The position numbers and the translations under genes are program-made. The notes beneath the pieces are model-generated. The model ran no database searches. It saw only the letters and a program-made list of their open reading frames with translations, and was not told where the DNA came from. Shown here in pieces: positions 63,528 to 64,000 of a DNA stretch of 64,000 nt; the first letter of the stretch is position 1, and each line of letters begins with the position of its first letter. Source of the DNA: Gemmatimonadota bacterium (lineage in GTDB: Bacteria > Gemmatimonadota > Gemmatimonadetes > Gemmatimonadales > Gemmatimonadaceae); assembly GCA_016874035.1 (NCBI GenBank), contig VGVM01000003.1:35322-99321 (forward strand), written 5' to 3'.

Positions 63528-64000
63528 CCGGGCGCCTCTCCCGCCGGCGCCGGGGCTCGGCGCTCGTCCTCGTCCTCATCATGACGCTCTCAATGGCCGG
63601 CCTGGCCATTTCGGCCGTCCTGCTGACGTCGAACACGTCGCTCACGCAGCGGTATTACGACAAGGACAAGGACTTCCGGTACTACGCGCGCGCCGCCGTG
63701 GCGCTCGTCAAGGCGACGGTCCAGCGCGATACGACGCTGACAATTCCCAGCGACACCGCGTATCGCGCCCTCACGGCTTACTCGATCAGCGATGCGTCGG
63801 GCACCGCGAGCGCCACTATCCGCGTAAACGGGTATGCGACATACACCGGCGATACGGCCGGGACGAATATCCCGTTCCTGACGGTGATCGGCCAGGCCTA
63901 CGACACGCTGGGGACGCGCAGTGTGCTGCGGCTGGATGCGCAGTCGGAATCGTTCAGTCGCTACCAGATCTTCGTGGACAGTTTTGCCAGCACCGTGTCA
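63524..64000 (+). CDS. PilX-like minor pilin assembly protein, truncated at window end, absent from the supplied ORF track
   Basis: GTG at 63524 overlaps upstream TGA; RRRRGSALVLVLIMTLSMAGLAISAVLLTSNTSLTQRYYDKDKDFRYYARAAVALVKA. Confidence 0.7.
   Translation, partial: MTGRLSRRRRGSALVLVLIMTLSMAGLAISAVLLTSNTSLTQRYYDKDKDFRYYARAAVALVKATVQRDTTLTIPSDTAYRALTAYSISDASGTASATIRVNGYATYTGDTAGTNIPFLTVIGQAYDTLGTRSVLRLDAQSESFSRYQIFVDSFASTVS

Overview
High-GC chromosomal window with the coding style of a soil or sediment Gemmatimonadota-like bacterium (taxonomy is inference only). I found no rRNA, tRNA, CRISPR array, phage or intact transposon. Content in order: secreted peptidases and hydrolases (M20, DUF885-like, S9, metzincin, penicillin acylase, creatininase, M28); argG; a MarR-type regulator followed by a lipoprotein truncated hemoglobin; a cis-3-hydroxyproline dehydratase-like enolase; a CobW GTPase; a Tat-exported alanine racemase; a DASS transporter; a DUF1800/DUF1501 pair; a beta-helix/PA14 protein flanked by gene remnants; a tightly coupled 7-gene minus-strand operon (two DUF6644-like membrane proteins, lipoprotein cytochrome c, cytochrome-PQQ dehydrogenase, DUF6152-like protein, PDLxGxW secreted protein, DUF3089-PDLxGxW fusion); lipA-pdhA-pdhB-pdhC-lpdA; a deoxyhypusine-synthase-like protein; a POT transporter; an Opp/Dpp ABC operon; a lipoate ligase-like protein; gcvP/gcvH; coaE; and a type IV pilus minor-pilin cluster with an embedded AraC-type regulator. 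The best candidate for an undescribed system is the PQQ/cytochrome/DUF6644/DUF6152 operon at 31377-38564. Other highlights are a near-perfect 35-bp inverted repeat of 7-mers between pdhC and lpdA, homologous GGT-rich elements after the pdhA and gcvH stops, an in-frame amber codon in a membrane protein gene, and a MarR-type promoter whose spacer is filled by a 15-bp palindrome. All calls come from reading sequence and supplied translations; no search was run.
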